A stretch of 64,000 bases of DNA, from the NCBI GenBank assembly GCA_963751595.1, contig CAVVVC010000001.1, forward strand, positions 372,001 through 436,000. Reading direction: 5' to 3'. Positions 53,272-60,821 of the stretch are shown piece by piece (the first letter of the stretch is position 1; each line of letters opens with the position of its first letter). The notes beneath the pieces are model-generated. The model was not told the origin of the DNA. It searched no databases and saw only the letters and a list, made by a program, of their open reading frames with translations. The position numbers and the translations under genes are program-made. Origin of the DNA: JAHEGP01 sp963751595. GTDB lineage: Bacteria; Pseudomonadota; Gammaproteobacteria; Pseudomonadales; JAHEGP01.

Positions 53272-53611
53272 CGGGTTGCTCGGGTTTCCGGGGTTGTGGT
53301 TGCGTTTTGCAGGACTCGATGAACCTTACGCGATGCGGGGGTAATCGGATTGCCCGGTGATCCCGGGAAGTGCTGTCAAGACAGAGAGTTCTGCGCGATG
53401 AGCAGTCCCAAACGTATCGTTGCGTTCAGCCGACGGGGGTTACCTGGCCCTGGAGCGGGCCTGGCCGGACACAGGGTCGGGCCCGCCAGTGCGGGTCATA
53501 CTCATGGGGACGCCCGGTGATGCGCCATCCCACGGAGGGGTTTGAGACGCCGCGCTATCGTCGGGCGCTACCTCCGGGTGTTACCCGGGGCAAGTTGCGA
53601 TGCGTGAGCCC
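53272..53611. other. Gap inside the minus-strand lipid operon
   Basis: About 340 bases between the cfa-like stop and the DUF2878 start. No gene or clear terminator was found. A TGATCC on the plus strand (53357) lacks a matching CGTA. An internal promoter for DUF2878 is possible. Confidence 0.45.
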
Positions 53612-54883
53612 TCAGCCGACTGCCGGCAATTCGCGGCAGCCAGGTTTCGCCATCAGAATTTGCGATGTGCCGATGACTCTTTCCATGAAGCCGCCTTCGC
53701 AATAGGCCAGGTAAAACTCCCACATCCGGACGAACACATCGTCGAAGCCCAGCGCCTTGACCTCATCGATACGATGCAGGAAGCGGTCGCGCCAGGCTTC
53801 CAGGGTGCGGGCGTAGTGGAGGGTAATATCTTCCAGACCGACGATTTGCATGTCGGTGTCCTCCGCAACGTGGCTAGCGATGACGGCGACCGACGGCAGG
53901 GCGCCACCCGGGAAAATGTATTTCTGTATGAAGTCCATGGTTTCGCTGGCCGCTTCGTAGCGCTGGTCGGCAATGGTGATCGCCTGGATCAACATCAAAC
54001 CCTCGGGCTTGAGCAGCGCACTGCACTGGCGGAAGTAGGTCTGGTAATAGCGGTGACCGACTGCCTCGATCATTTCCACCGACACCAGCTTGTCGAACTG
54101 TCCCGAGAGTTCGCGATAATCCTGCTTCAACAGGGTTACCCTATCCTGCAGACCGGCAGCCGCGACCCGCTCGCTGGCAATTTGGTACTGGGCATCCGAT
54201 ATGGTGGTTGTGGTTACCCTGCAACCAAAGTGGGTGGCGGCGTACACAGCCAGACCCCCCCACCCGGTGCCGATTTCGAGCAGGTGGTCGTCCGGGGTCA
54301 ACTGCAACCGTTCGCAGATACGCTGGAGTTTGAACTGCGATGCCTGCTCCAGAGTGGCATCCTTACTGGGGAAAATAGCAGCGCTATACATCATCGAGGG
54401 GTCGAGGAACAGGGTAAAGAAGTCGTTGCTCAGGTCGTAATGCTCGCGGATGTTTTCCCTGGCCCCCGAACGGCTGTTGCGGCGCAGCAGGTTCTGGGTG
54501 ATGCGGCTGGCCTGGCGACTGAGCCAGGACGCCTGGCGTTCCATTTGGTCCAGAGTCGCCATATTGAGCACGAAGATGCGGATCACCTGGAGCAGGTCGG
54601 GGGAGTCCCAGGCACCAGCCATGTATGCTTCGCCGCCTCCGATCGAGCCGCTGGCAAGAATCTGGCGATACATCACAGGATGTTTGACGTGCACATTCGC
54701 GGTGATCCGGGCGGCCTCCTTGGCTTCACCGAATTCCATGACCTCCCCATCTTCCTGGATGATGAGCCTGCCGATGGTGATTCCTGCCAATAATTTCAGC
54801 ACGACTTTTTTTGCCATGCGATCTGCGACGCTGACCTGCTGGGGCAGTGCGATTTGATGGTTGGCAAGGCTGCTGCTACTCAT
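53612..54883 (-). CDS. cfa: Cyclopropane-fatty-acyl-phospholipid synthase-like methyltransferase
   Basis: 423 residues, full-length for the Cfa family with the N-terminal extension. SAM-binding site HLLEIGTGWGGLAVYAA is clear (~200), followed by EMIEAVGHRYYQTYF and FIQKYIFPGGALPS. In Cfa proteins SAM donates a methylene to an unsaturated phospholipid chain. Members of the stress-linked clusters may instead make methylated or furan-type fatty acids. It is flanked by DUF1365 (59 bases upstream) and lies in the ChrR-associated operon. Confidence 0.92.
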   Translation of the reverse strand: MSSSSLANHQIALPQQVSVADRMAKKVVLKLLAGITIGRLIIQEDGEVMEFGEAKEAARITANVHVKHPVMYRQILASGSIGGGEAYMAGAWDSPDLLQVIRIFVLNMATLDQMERQASWLSRQASRITQNLLRRNSRSGARENIREHYDLSNDFFTLFLDPSMMYSAAIFPSKDATLEQASQFKLQRICERLQLTPDDHLLEIGTGWGGLAVYAATHFGCRVTTTTISDAQYQIASERVAAAGLQDRVTLLKQDYRELSGQFDKLVSVEMIEAVGHRYYQTYFRQCSALLKPEGLMLIQAITIADQRYEAASETMDFIQKYIFPGGALPSVAVIASHVAEDTDMQIVGLEDITLHYARTLEAWRDRFLHRIDEVKALGFDDVFVRMWEFYLAYCEGGFMERVIGTSQILMAKPGCRELPAVG

Positions 54884-54942
54884 GGATGAATTCCTCTAAT
54901 CGAAATGCTGGTCTCGGGGCACTAAATCTGAATTTCTGACGC

Positions 54943-55689
54943 TCAGGATGTCTGGGGAGGATGATCGTAGAACGGCACCCGCTTCACAAGGAACAGGCGC
55001 GCTGCCTGCCAGTAAATGGCAGCCTGCACCTTCAGGGTCATCCAAGGGAACCGAAGTAGGGTGCTGCGCAGCGATCCCGGGCTGATTTCCCGCCGTTCCA
55101 GTGTTACCGAAGCGTCGAACACTCTCTCGTCTTCCCGGTAGTTTTCAAGATGTATCAACAATTTTTTCCCCGGCTCGTTACTGAACCACTGGTACCACAG
55201 GTCCATCGGTAAAAAGGGAGACACGTGCAGCGTTTTGTCGAATGCAATACGCTGCTTTTTCTTGTGGGGATCACAGGGCAGCACGTAGCTGGTGCGCTCC
55301 CCCCAGGGCGTGTTGGTCACTTCGGCGACGATGGCTTCCACCGCGTTGCCGTCGTGACTGAAACAGTAATAGCAGCTGATGGGATTGATGAGATGACCAA
55401 AGTAACGCAGGTTGGCCAGCAAGCGGATCGGTCCGCCGGGGCGAACCCCGGTCTCGGCTTCCACCCGATCCCGTACGGTTTCATCGAGGCTGTGCTTGCC
55501 CGGCAGAAAGTCCTCCCGCCGGAACCGCGCCAGCGCTGGGCGCCGGGTGGACCACAGCCAGCTACCGGCAAACACGCGATCCAGTTCGGCAAGGTCCAGG
55601 TACATCATGAACACCTGGTAGCGGAAGTTGTTGCTGGCGTCGCAGTGTCTGCGATGTCTGACCCAGCCGGTGTAGATGGCGCTGTGCAT
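54943..55689 (-). CDS. DUF1365 protein
   Basis: 248 residues. FRREDFLPGKHSLDETVRDRVEAETG, LLANLRYFGHLINPISCYYCF, VTNTPWGERTSYVL and SPFLPMDLWYQW (each by its ends) are diagnostic of DUF1365. The biochemical role is unknown; the family is almost always encoded beside a FAD-dependent oxidoreductase and a Cfa-like enzyme. The start is 18 bases after the FAD oxidoreductase stop, so it is part of the same transcript. Confidence 0.88.
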   Translation of the reverse strand: MHSAIYTGWVRHRRHCDASNNFRYQVFMMYLDLAELDRVFAGSWLWSTRRPALARFRREDFLPGKHSLDETVRDRVEAETGVRPGGPIRLLANLRYFGHLINPISCYYCFSHDGNAVEAIVAEVTNTPWGERTSYVLPCDPHKKKQRIAFDKTLHVSPFLPMDLWYQWFSNEPGKKLLIHLENYREDERVFDASVTLERREISPGSLRSTLLRFPWMTLKVQAAIYWQAARLFLVKRVPFYDHPPQTS

Positions 55690-55707
55690 TGCTAGTCCTC
55701 GTCCCGG

Positions 55708-56958
55708 CTAGAGGCTCATGCCGAGCTTTTCGGTTACCGCCAGGGCGCTGGTCACGCCGTCTTCATGGAAGCCGTTACGACACCATGCACCGCAGAACCA
55801 AACCCCGCCTGAACCATTGATTTCCTGCAGTTTTTGCTGGGCAGCAAAGCTTCGGGTACTGAAAACCGGGTGGCTGTACTGATAGCGTCCCAGAATCTTG
55901 TCTGCCGCGATGGCGTCGGTTTTGTTGAGGGTCACGCAAAAGGTAACCGGGGCTTCGATCTGCTGCAAGATATTCATGTTGTAACTGAGTACCGCATGCT
56001 CCTGCTGGTAGGAGTCCAGCAGGTAATTCCAGCTTGACCAGGTGCTCCGCAAGCGCGGCAGCAAGCGCTCGTCGGTGTGCAATACCACATCGTTCACCTG
56101 GTAGGGCACGGCTTCCAGCACTTCACTCTCGGCCGGGGTCGGGTCGGCGAGCAGGGCCAGGGCCTGGTCGCTGTGGGTAGCAAACACCACCTGGTCGAAC
56201 TGTTCCGTGCCGAAGCGTTCGCTGTGCACCTGCGCCCCGGTGGCATTGCGCCGCACCGAGTGCACCGGGCAGCCGGTGCGAATTCGGTCGCTGAAGGTTT
56301 GGGTCAAAGGGTCGAGGTAGCGGCGCGAGCCGCCGATGATGGTGCGCCATTGTGGCCGGTCGTTGATGGATAGCAGCCCGTGGTTTTTAAAGAATCTAAC
56401 GAAAAAAACCAGTGGGAAGCCCATTACCACCGGCGTTGACGCCGACCATATCGCCGCAGTCATCGGAATCAGGTAGTGGCGCATGAAACCATCGCTGTAA
56501 CCGTTTTGCTGCAGGTACTCCCCCAGGGTCATATCCACCGCCAGTCGGTTGCTGTCGAGGTCCCGCTGCGCCTCCCGGTTGAAGCGCAGGATGTCTTTTA
56601 CCAGCCGCAGAAAATAGGGTGAAACGATGTTTTTGCGCTGTGCGAACAGGCTATTCAGATTGCTTCCGCTGTACTCCAGTCCGGTTTCGGCGCAGCTTAC
56701 GCTAAAGCTCATTTCCGTGGGTTGCGAGGCAACATCAAGCTGATCCATGAGCTTGATGAAATTGGGATAGCTACGGTCGTTAAAGACAATGAAGCCCGTG
56801 TCGACGGCGTAGCGCTGGCCCTCGAGCTCAACATCCTTCGTCGCCGTATGGCCGCCGATTCTTTCGTCGGCCTCGAACACGGTGATCTCGTGTTCGCGGT
56901 TGAGCACGTGGGCGGCAGTCAGGCCGGCAATGCCGCTGCCGATAATTGCAATTTTCAT
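55708..56958 (-). CDS. FAD-dependent oxidoreductase (amine oxidase/desaturase-like)
   Basis: 416 residues. KIAIIGSGIAGLTAAHVLNR is the FAD-binding motif, and IGGHTATKDVE, YAVDTGFIVFNDRSYPNF and VWFCGAWCRNGFHEDGVTSA complete the family pattern. These proteins accompany cfa and DUF1365 genes and may introduce or oxidise bonds in membrane fatty acids. The exact reaction is unknown to me. There is an 18-base gap to DUF1365 and 87 bases to the NTF2-like gene upstream. Confidence 0.88.
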   Translation of the reverse strand: MKIAIIGSGIAGLTAAHVLNREHEITVFEADERIGGHTATKDVELEGQRYAVDTGFIVFNDRSYPNFIKLMDQLDVASQPTEMSFSVSCAETGLEYSGSNLNSLFAQRKNIVSPYFLRLVKDILRFNREAQRDLDSNRLAVDMTLGEYLQQNGYSDGFMRHYLIPMTAAIWSASTPVVMGFPLVFFVRFFKNHGLLSINDRPQWRTIIGGSRRYLDPLTQTFSDRIRTGCPVHSVRRNATGAQVHSERFGTEQFDQVVFATHSDQALALLADPTPAESEVLEAVPYQVNDVVLHTDERLLPRLRSTWSSWNYLLDSYQQEHAVLSYNMNILQQIEAPVTFCVTLNKTDAIAADKILGRYQYSHPVFSTRSFAAQQKLQEINGSGGVWFCGAWCRNGFHEDGVTSALAVTEKLGMSL

Positions 56959-57045
56959 GGGCTCGAGTCGTTATCCTGTTAGGTAGAGTTGCTTGGAAAA
57001 TACTGCTGGAAGCGGGCGCGTTGCTTGATGGCTGTCATCACGGCA

Positions 57046-57480
57046 CTACCCTGCCATGCGCCGCTTGATGGCGCCGATCGCGCCGCCCAGCAAAGGCAGG
57101 TGCTCGTAGAGCATGGCTCCCATGTCGTAGTAATCCTGCTGGAAATAAACCTTATCCCGATGTTGCAGCAGGCTGGCGCCCTCCAGCGTCAGCGCCGCGC
57201 CGCGCTTCAGACGCGGGTGGGAGTAGTGCATGTTCCAGCGCATCCAGCTCGCTTCCGGGCCGGCATGGATGTCGAGGAATTCGAAGCGGCAACTGTTGAG
57301 GCCCTGAGAGCCCCTGTTGAGGTAGGCGCACAGGGCCGGTATGCCGGAGAGCTGGTGTATCGGGTCGCGAAACACCAGTTGCGGGTCGTAGACCCGAGCC
57401 AGCTGTTTTTCGGTCACGATGCCGAGGTCGGCATACAGGGCCACGATTTCAGCGCTTAACGTGTCAGCCGAAGTCGTCAT
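57046..57480 (-). CDS. NTF2-like (SnoaL-type) protein
   Basis: 144 residues from ATG 57480 (MTTSADTLSAEIVALYADLG); a longer frame to 57507 is possible. YDPQLVFRDPIHQLSGIPALCAYLN (by ends) and the FLDIHAGPEASWMRWNM stretch fit a cone-shaped NTF2 fold. The role is unknown; the family is common in the cfa/ChrR gene group. It is the first gene of the minus-strand operon, 111 bases after a predicted sigma-type promoter start. Confidence 0.8.
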   Translation of the reverse strand: MTTSADTLSAEIVALYADLGIVTEKQLARVYDPQLVFRDPIHQLSGIPALCAYLNRGSQGLNSCRFEFLDIHAGPEASWMRWNMHYSHPRLKRGAALTLEGASLLQHRDKVYFQQDYYDMGAMLYEHLPLLGGAIGAIKRRMAG

Positions 57481-57597
57481 GGTCAGGCACTCCGCCGGCG
57501 ACGGCATACGCTCTGGTAAGCATTGCCGGGTGAGCTTGGCGGTGGAGAATACTGCTCTGGTGTCATCTACTGTTCCTGGTTAAATGTCCGGCCGTTG

Positions 57598-57624
57598 TTA
57601 CGGGTTTTGCAAACCTCCGGATCA
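57598..57624 (-). promoter_or_regulatory. ECF11-type (RpoE-ChrR) promoter for the minus-strand lipid operon
   Basis: On the minus strand TGATCC (57624-57619) is followed after 16 bases by CGTAA (57602-57598). The TGATCC/CGTA pair is the pattern I recall for RpoE-ChrR sigma factors. The expected start of transcription is near 57590, giving a ~110-base leader before the NTF2-like gene. Confidence 0.7.
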
Positions 57625-57669
57625 GCCGGGCCGTGGTTTGGTAGGTAATTCTTTCGCGCTGGCGACGGG

Positions 57670-57697
57670 TGATCCATTGGCTCCTGCTAGCGCGTAA
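57670..57697 (+). promoter_or_regulatory. ECF11-type (RpoE-ChrR) promoter facing chrR
   Basis: TGATCC (57670-57675) and CGTAA (57693-57697) are separated by 17 bases. The expected start is near 57705, ~140 bases before the chrR ATG. It is the plus-strand partner of the promoter at 57598-57624. Confidence 0.7.
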
Positions 57698-57846
57698 TGC
57701 TCCGACCCCGCGGAATACGATTCGAGGCCCACAGCGCCAGACGCGAATCTACTCCGTATATCTATCGACCCACGAAGGGTTGGAAAGCGGCGAAGGCGTC
57801 CCAATCCAACCCGGCTGGCCCAGGCAGCACAGAATGGAGAAGTCAC

Positions 57847-58503
57847 ATGGTAACGCATCACCCGAATACAGGGATATTGGCAGACTTCAGCGCCGGCATG
57901 CTGGGAATGAGCCCGGCCTGCTGCGTCGCGGTTCATTTGGAGTTCTGCCATGACTGTCGGGCACGGGTAGCGCAGTTCGAAACCCTCGAGGGCGAATTGT
58001 TCGACGCATTACCGGCAGAGCCTCTGGCCGGGGACACCCTGCCCAGCGTGCTGCGGCAATTGGGACCGACTCCACCGGCAACGCGCCCGGGCAACGAGGG
58101 CAGAAGCGGAGGCTCCATGCCCAGGCCTCTGGCGAAGATGCTGCCCGCCGGTTTGTCGACAGTGGACTGGAAAAAGTACACCAACAGTCTGAAGAGTGCC
58201 GTACTGGCCACGGGGGACCATACCAACCAGTTATCGCTGCTGAGGATGCGTGCGGGCCGCTCACCCGGACGCCATGATCATGGCGGTACCGAATGGACCG
58301 TAGTGCTTCAGGGCGGGTTCTCTGACCACAAGGGAGTGTATGGGCCGGGAGATTTCGTTGCCCTCGGGGCGGGAGATGTTCATCAGCCCGTGGCCCATCA
58401 AAACGAGGACTGCATTTGCCTGGCCGCCCAGAATGCCCCCATCAGGCTGACTGGCTGGCTGGGTCACCTGGTCAACCCCCGCTTGAGCATCTCGCCGCTT
58501 TGA
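57847..58503 (+). CDS. chrR: ChrR-family anti-sigma factor with cupin domain
   Basis: 218 residues from ATG 57847 (GGAG 9 bases upstream); an upstream extension to 57697 has no ChrR similarity. The N-terminal anti-sigma domain has the zinc motif HLEFCHDC (HxxxCxxC, ~28-35). The C-terminal cupin (~120-205) includes RHDHGGTEWTVVLQGGF and GPGDFVALGAGDVHQP. In Rhodobacter, ChrR binds the ECF sigma RpoE and releases it on singlet oxygen. Here no sigma gene lies beside it, so its partner must be elsewhere. The SDR gene follows by 113 bases. Confidence 0.9.
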   Translation: MVTHHPNTGILADFSAGMLGMSPACCVAVHLEFCHDCRARVAQFETLEGELFDALPAEPLAGDTLPSVLRQLGPTPPATRPGNEGRSGGSMPRPLAKMLPAGLSTVDWKKYTNSLKSAVLATGDHTNQLSLLRMRAGRSPGRHDHGGTEWTVVLQGGFSDHKGVYGPGDFVALGAGDVHQPVAHQNEDCICLAAQNAPIRLTGWLGHLVNPRLSISPL

Positions 58504-58616
58504 ACACCCCGCTGACGGCGGCGCCTGATCGGCAGCGTTGTTGAGCCCGTCCTGCTGTCGCGCTCGGTCTGTTACAGTGAGCGGGTCGAGATGGTGATGA
58601 GGGCGGAGTGGGGAAG

Positions 58617-59435
58617 ATGGTGAGTCTGGCGGGAAAAGTGGCGGTGGTGACCGGCGCCGGATCGGGCATTGGTCGGGCATTGGCACAGGAACTCGCAAGG
58701 CGGGGCTGTTCGCTGGCACTTTCCGATGTCAATCAGGACTCCCTGCACGAAACGGCTGAGCCGCTTGCAGCGGTTGCCCCCGGAGTCGATGCGAGGCTGC
58801 TCGACGTGGCCGACCGGAGCGCCATGAACCGTTATGCGACGGCGGTGGTAAACCATTATGGGCACGTCGACATCGTGATCAACAACGCCGGGGTGGGCGT
58901 CGCTGGGAACGCTGTGGATGTCAGTGATGCGGACCTCGACTGGCTGATGAGCGTCAATTTTGGGGGGGTTGTCAATGGCAGCCGTGCCTTTCTGCCACAT
59001 CTGGCAACGCGGCCCCGGGCCTGGCTTGTGAACATTTCCAGCATCTTCGGTATTATCGGTGTGCCCGGGCAGGCGGCTTACAACGCCTCCAAGTTCGCCG
59101 TGCGGGGGTATACCGAAGCCCTTTGGCACGAATATCGAGATTCCAATGTTGCCGTTTGCCTGGTGCATCCGGGGGGTATCAAGACGGCCATCGCTCGCAA
59201 CAGTCGGGTTTCGGCGGGGATCAGCGGGGTTGAGCACGCCCAGGCTGTAGACCGCTTCGACCGGATAGCCCGAACCAGTCCACAGCAGGCGGCCGCGGTG
59301 ATCGCAGACGGCATGGAGAGGCAGCGCCGGCGCATTTACATCGGTAACGACGCGAGGCTCGTTGCCTTGCTGGCAAGGCTGTTTCCCGATAATTACATGG
59401 CGATTCTCGGCCGGTTGCTTAACGCCGCCGACTGA
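58617..59435 (+). CDS. Short-chain dehydrogenase/reductase
   Basis: 272 residues from ATG 58617; GTG 58608 is an alternative. VTGAGSGIGRALAQELA is the cofactor site, NNAGVGVAG follows, and YNASKFAVRGYTEAL gives the catalytic Tyr and Lys. VHPGGIKTAIARNSR is a typical C-terminal block of lipid- or sterol-active SDRs. It is in the same direction as chrR and DUF3833, and SDR genes are regular members of ChrR-linked lipid clusters. Confidence 0.88.
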   Translation: MVSLAGKVAVVTGAGSGIGRALAQELARRGCSLALSDVNQDSLHETAEPLAAVAPGVDARLLDVADRSAMNRYATAVVNHYGHVDIVINNAGVGVAGNAVDVSDADLDWLMSVNFGGVVNGSRAFLPHLATRPRAWLVNISSIFGIIGVPGQAAYNASKFAVRGYTEALWHEYRDSNVAVCLVHPGGIKTAIARNSRVSAGISGVEHAQAVDRFDRIARTSPQQAAAVIADGMERQRRRIYIGNDARLVALLARLFPDNYMAILGRLLNAAD

Positions 59436-59484
59436 CTACCCCCACGGGTCCCGCAGGTACTTGCGGTGACGGGGCCGGGTGCTG

Positions 59485-59510
59485 TGATCCCAGCCCTGGA
59501 AGACTTCGTA
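59485..59510 (+). promoter_or_regulatory. Third TGATCC-N16-CGTA element, upstream of DUF3833
   Basis: TGATCC (59485-59490) and CGTA (59507-59510) are 16 bases apart, the same pattern as the two promoters at 57.6 kb. It lies 37 bases before the GTG 59547 used for the DUF3833 gene. This places DUF3833 under the same sigma factor, independent of read-through from chrR. Confidence 0.6.
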
Positions 59511-59546
59511 GAGATGGGTGAGCAAACACACAGGTGGAATCGACAA

Positions 59547-60161
59547 GTGAATCCTCGAGCAGGTAGCAGGAGTGCCCGGAGCCGGATATCGGGTTGGCAG
59601 GCAGGGCTTTTCGCCGCGTTGATAGCGGTGATGGTCGGGTGTTCTCCGGTAAAGGTGACCGACTACACCGGCAACGAGCCCAAGCTGGACCCGGTCAGCT
59701 TTTTTGCTGGCACGCTCACCGCACACGGCGTCGTGAAGGATCGGTCCGGTCGGGTCATACGCAGTTTTAACGCGGTGATTGAGGCAAGTTGGGAACAGGG
59801 TGTCGGTACTCTTGACGAGAACTTTGTATTTGACGACGGTGAGGAACAGCAGCGAATCTGGACTTTGACGCCGGATGGCGAAGGGGGATACGTCGGTACC
59901 GCCAACGACACCGTCGGCCCCGGCCAATTGCGCTTCGCGGGCAACAGCATGTTCCTGGAGTACGTGCTGCGGATTCCCTATTCGGGGAGTACCGTAGATG
60001 TTACCGTAGACGACAGGATGTACCTGGTCGCACCCGACGTGCTGGTCAATGAGTCGGTCATGACCAAATTCGGGTTCCGGGTGGGGACTATCCTGCTGGT
60101 GATCGTGCGGGGTGACAGGGGCCTCATGCCGGGGTCGGGTGAAGCCCGGATCGCACCGTAG
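59547..60161 (+). CDS. DUF3833 lipoprotein
   Basis: 204 residues from GTG 59547 (GGTGGA upstream); this start gives a lipoprotein signal with VMVGC. The longer frame from 59466 would put the promoter-like element inside the gene. DUF3833 features are LDPVSFFAGTLTAHGVVKDRSGR, FNAVIEASWEQGVGTLDENFVFDDGE (by ends) and DRMYLVAPDVLVNESVMTKFG. The function is unknown, but the family belongs to the cfa/DUF1365/DUF2878 group. It is a probable outer-membrane-associated lipid protein. Confidence 0.85.
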   Translation: MNPRAGSRSARSRISGWQAGLFAALIAVMVGCSPVKVTDYTGNEPKLDPVSFFAGTLTAHGVVKDRSGRVIRSFNAVIEASWEQGVGTLDENFVFDDGEEQQRIWTLTPDGEGGYVGTANDTVGPGQLRFAGNSMFLEYVLRIPYSGSTVDVTVDDRMYLVAPDVLVNESVMTKFGFRVGTILLVIVRGDRGLMPGSGEARIAP

Positions 60162-60225
60162 CGAGGTCTGGAAGAAGCCCCGATAAAGTTTTGAGTAGCA
60201 ACAGCCGGTTGGGGAGGCCAGGACA

Positions 60226-60675
60226 GTGTGTCGACTAAACGGCGTCTGGTCGCGACAGCAGGTAGATGCATTTCTTGGCGGAGCCTGCATTCCCTTGCGT
60301 CTGGGCTGCGTGGGGAGCGACGGGTTTCCCCGCGTCGTGTCGCTCTGGTTCCTCTACCAGGGCGGCATAATCCACTGTGTAACCCATCGCAACTCCAGGC
60401 TGGCGGTCATTCTCCGCCGCCAACAGAAAGTGGGCTTCGAGGTGGCGCCCAACGAGCCGCCCTATTTTGGAGTCAGGGGTCAGGGCATGGTCTCAGTAAG
60501 CCCCCTGGGAGACGCCGACACTCTGGAGATACTTCTTGAGCGCTACCTTGGGGGCCTCGACAACCGGCTGGCCCGCTGGCTGCTGTCCCGCCGTGACGAG
60601 GAATTGCTGATTCGCCTGGAGCCGCTGCGAATGTATAGCTGGGACTATCGTAAAAGAATGAAGGATGTCGGTTAA
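60226..60675 (+). CDS. Pyridoxamine 5'-phosphate oxidase-fold protein
   Basis: 149 residues from GTG 60226. CIPLRLGCVGSDGFPRVVSLWFLYQGG is the FMN-binding split-barrel start (by ends), with ILRRQQKVGFEV and YFGVRGQGMVSV following. Such proteins bind FMN, haem or F420 and reduce or bind small molecules; this one cannot be assigned a substrate. It follows DUF3833 by 64 bases and may be in the same transcript. Confidence 0.8.
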   Translation: MCRLNGVWSRQQVDAFLGGACIPLRLGCVGSDGFPRVVSLWFLYQGGIIHCVTHRNSRLAVILRRQQKVGFEVAPNEPPYFGVRGQGMVSVSPLGDADTLEILLERYLGGLDNRLARWLLSRRDEELLIRLEPLRMYSWDYRKRMKDVG

Positions 60676-60821
60676 TAATAAATAAAACAATAATTTAGCG
60701 TTTTAATTTAAAGTTATATCGATAGCGTTAAAGGGGCTGCTAATACGGTCGTACCAAAACAGTGTTGAAGCACCAGGCAGGCCACCCGGTCATCAAGCCC
60801 AGCGGGTTCCCGGCTGCAGGC

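Larger units (their letters stand above)
57508..57846. other. Divergent control region of the ChrR locus
   Basis: About 340 bases between the NTF2-like gene and chrR. It contains two divergent TGATCC-CGTA promoters and no sigma factor gene. Translation of this region in the chrR frame (from 57697) gives sequence with no sigma-4 signature. A normal ECF gene (~550 bp) would not fit. Confidence 0.65.

Noticed and set aside
57697..57846. N-terminal extension of ChrR, or a remnant of an ECF sigma factor
   Set aside because: The translated extension has no sigma-2 or sigma-4 pattern and overlaps the predicted promoter; chrR starts at 57847.
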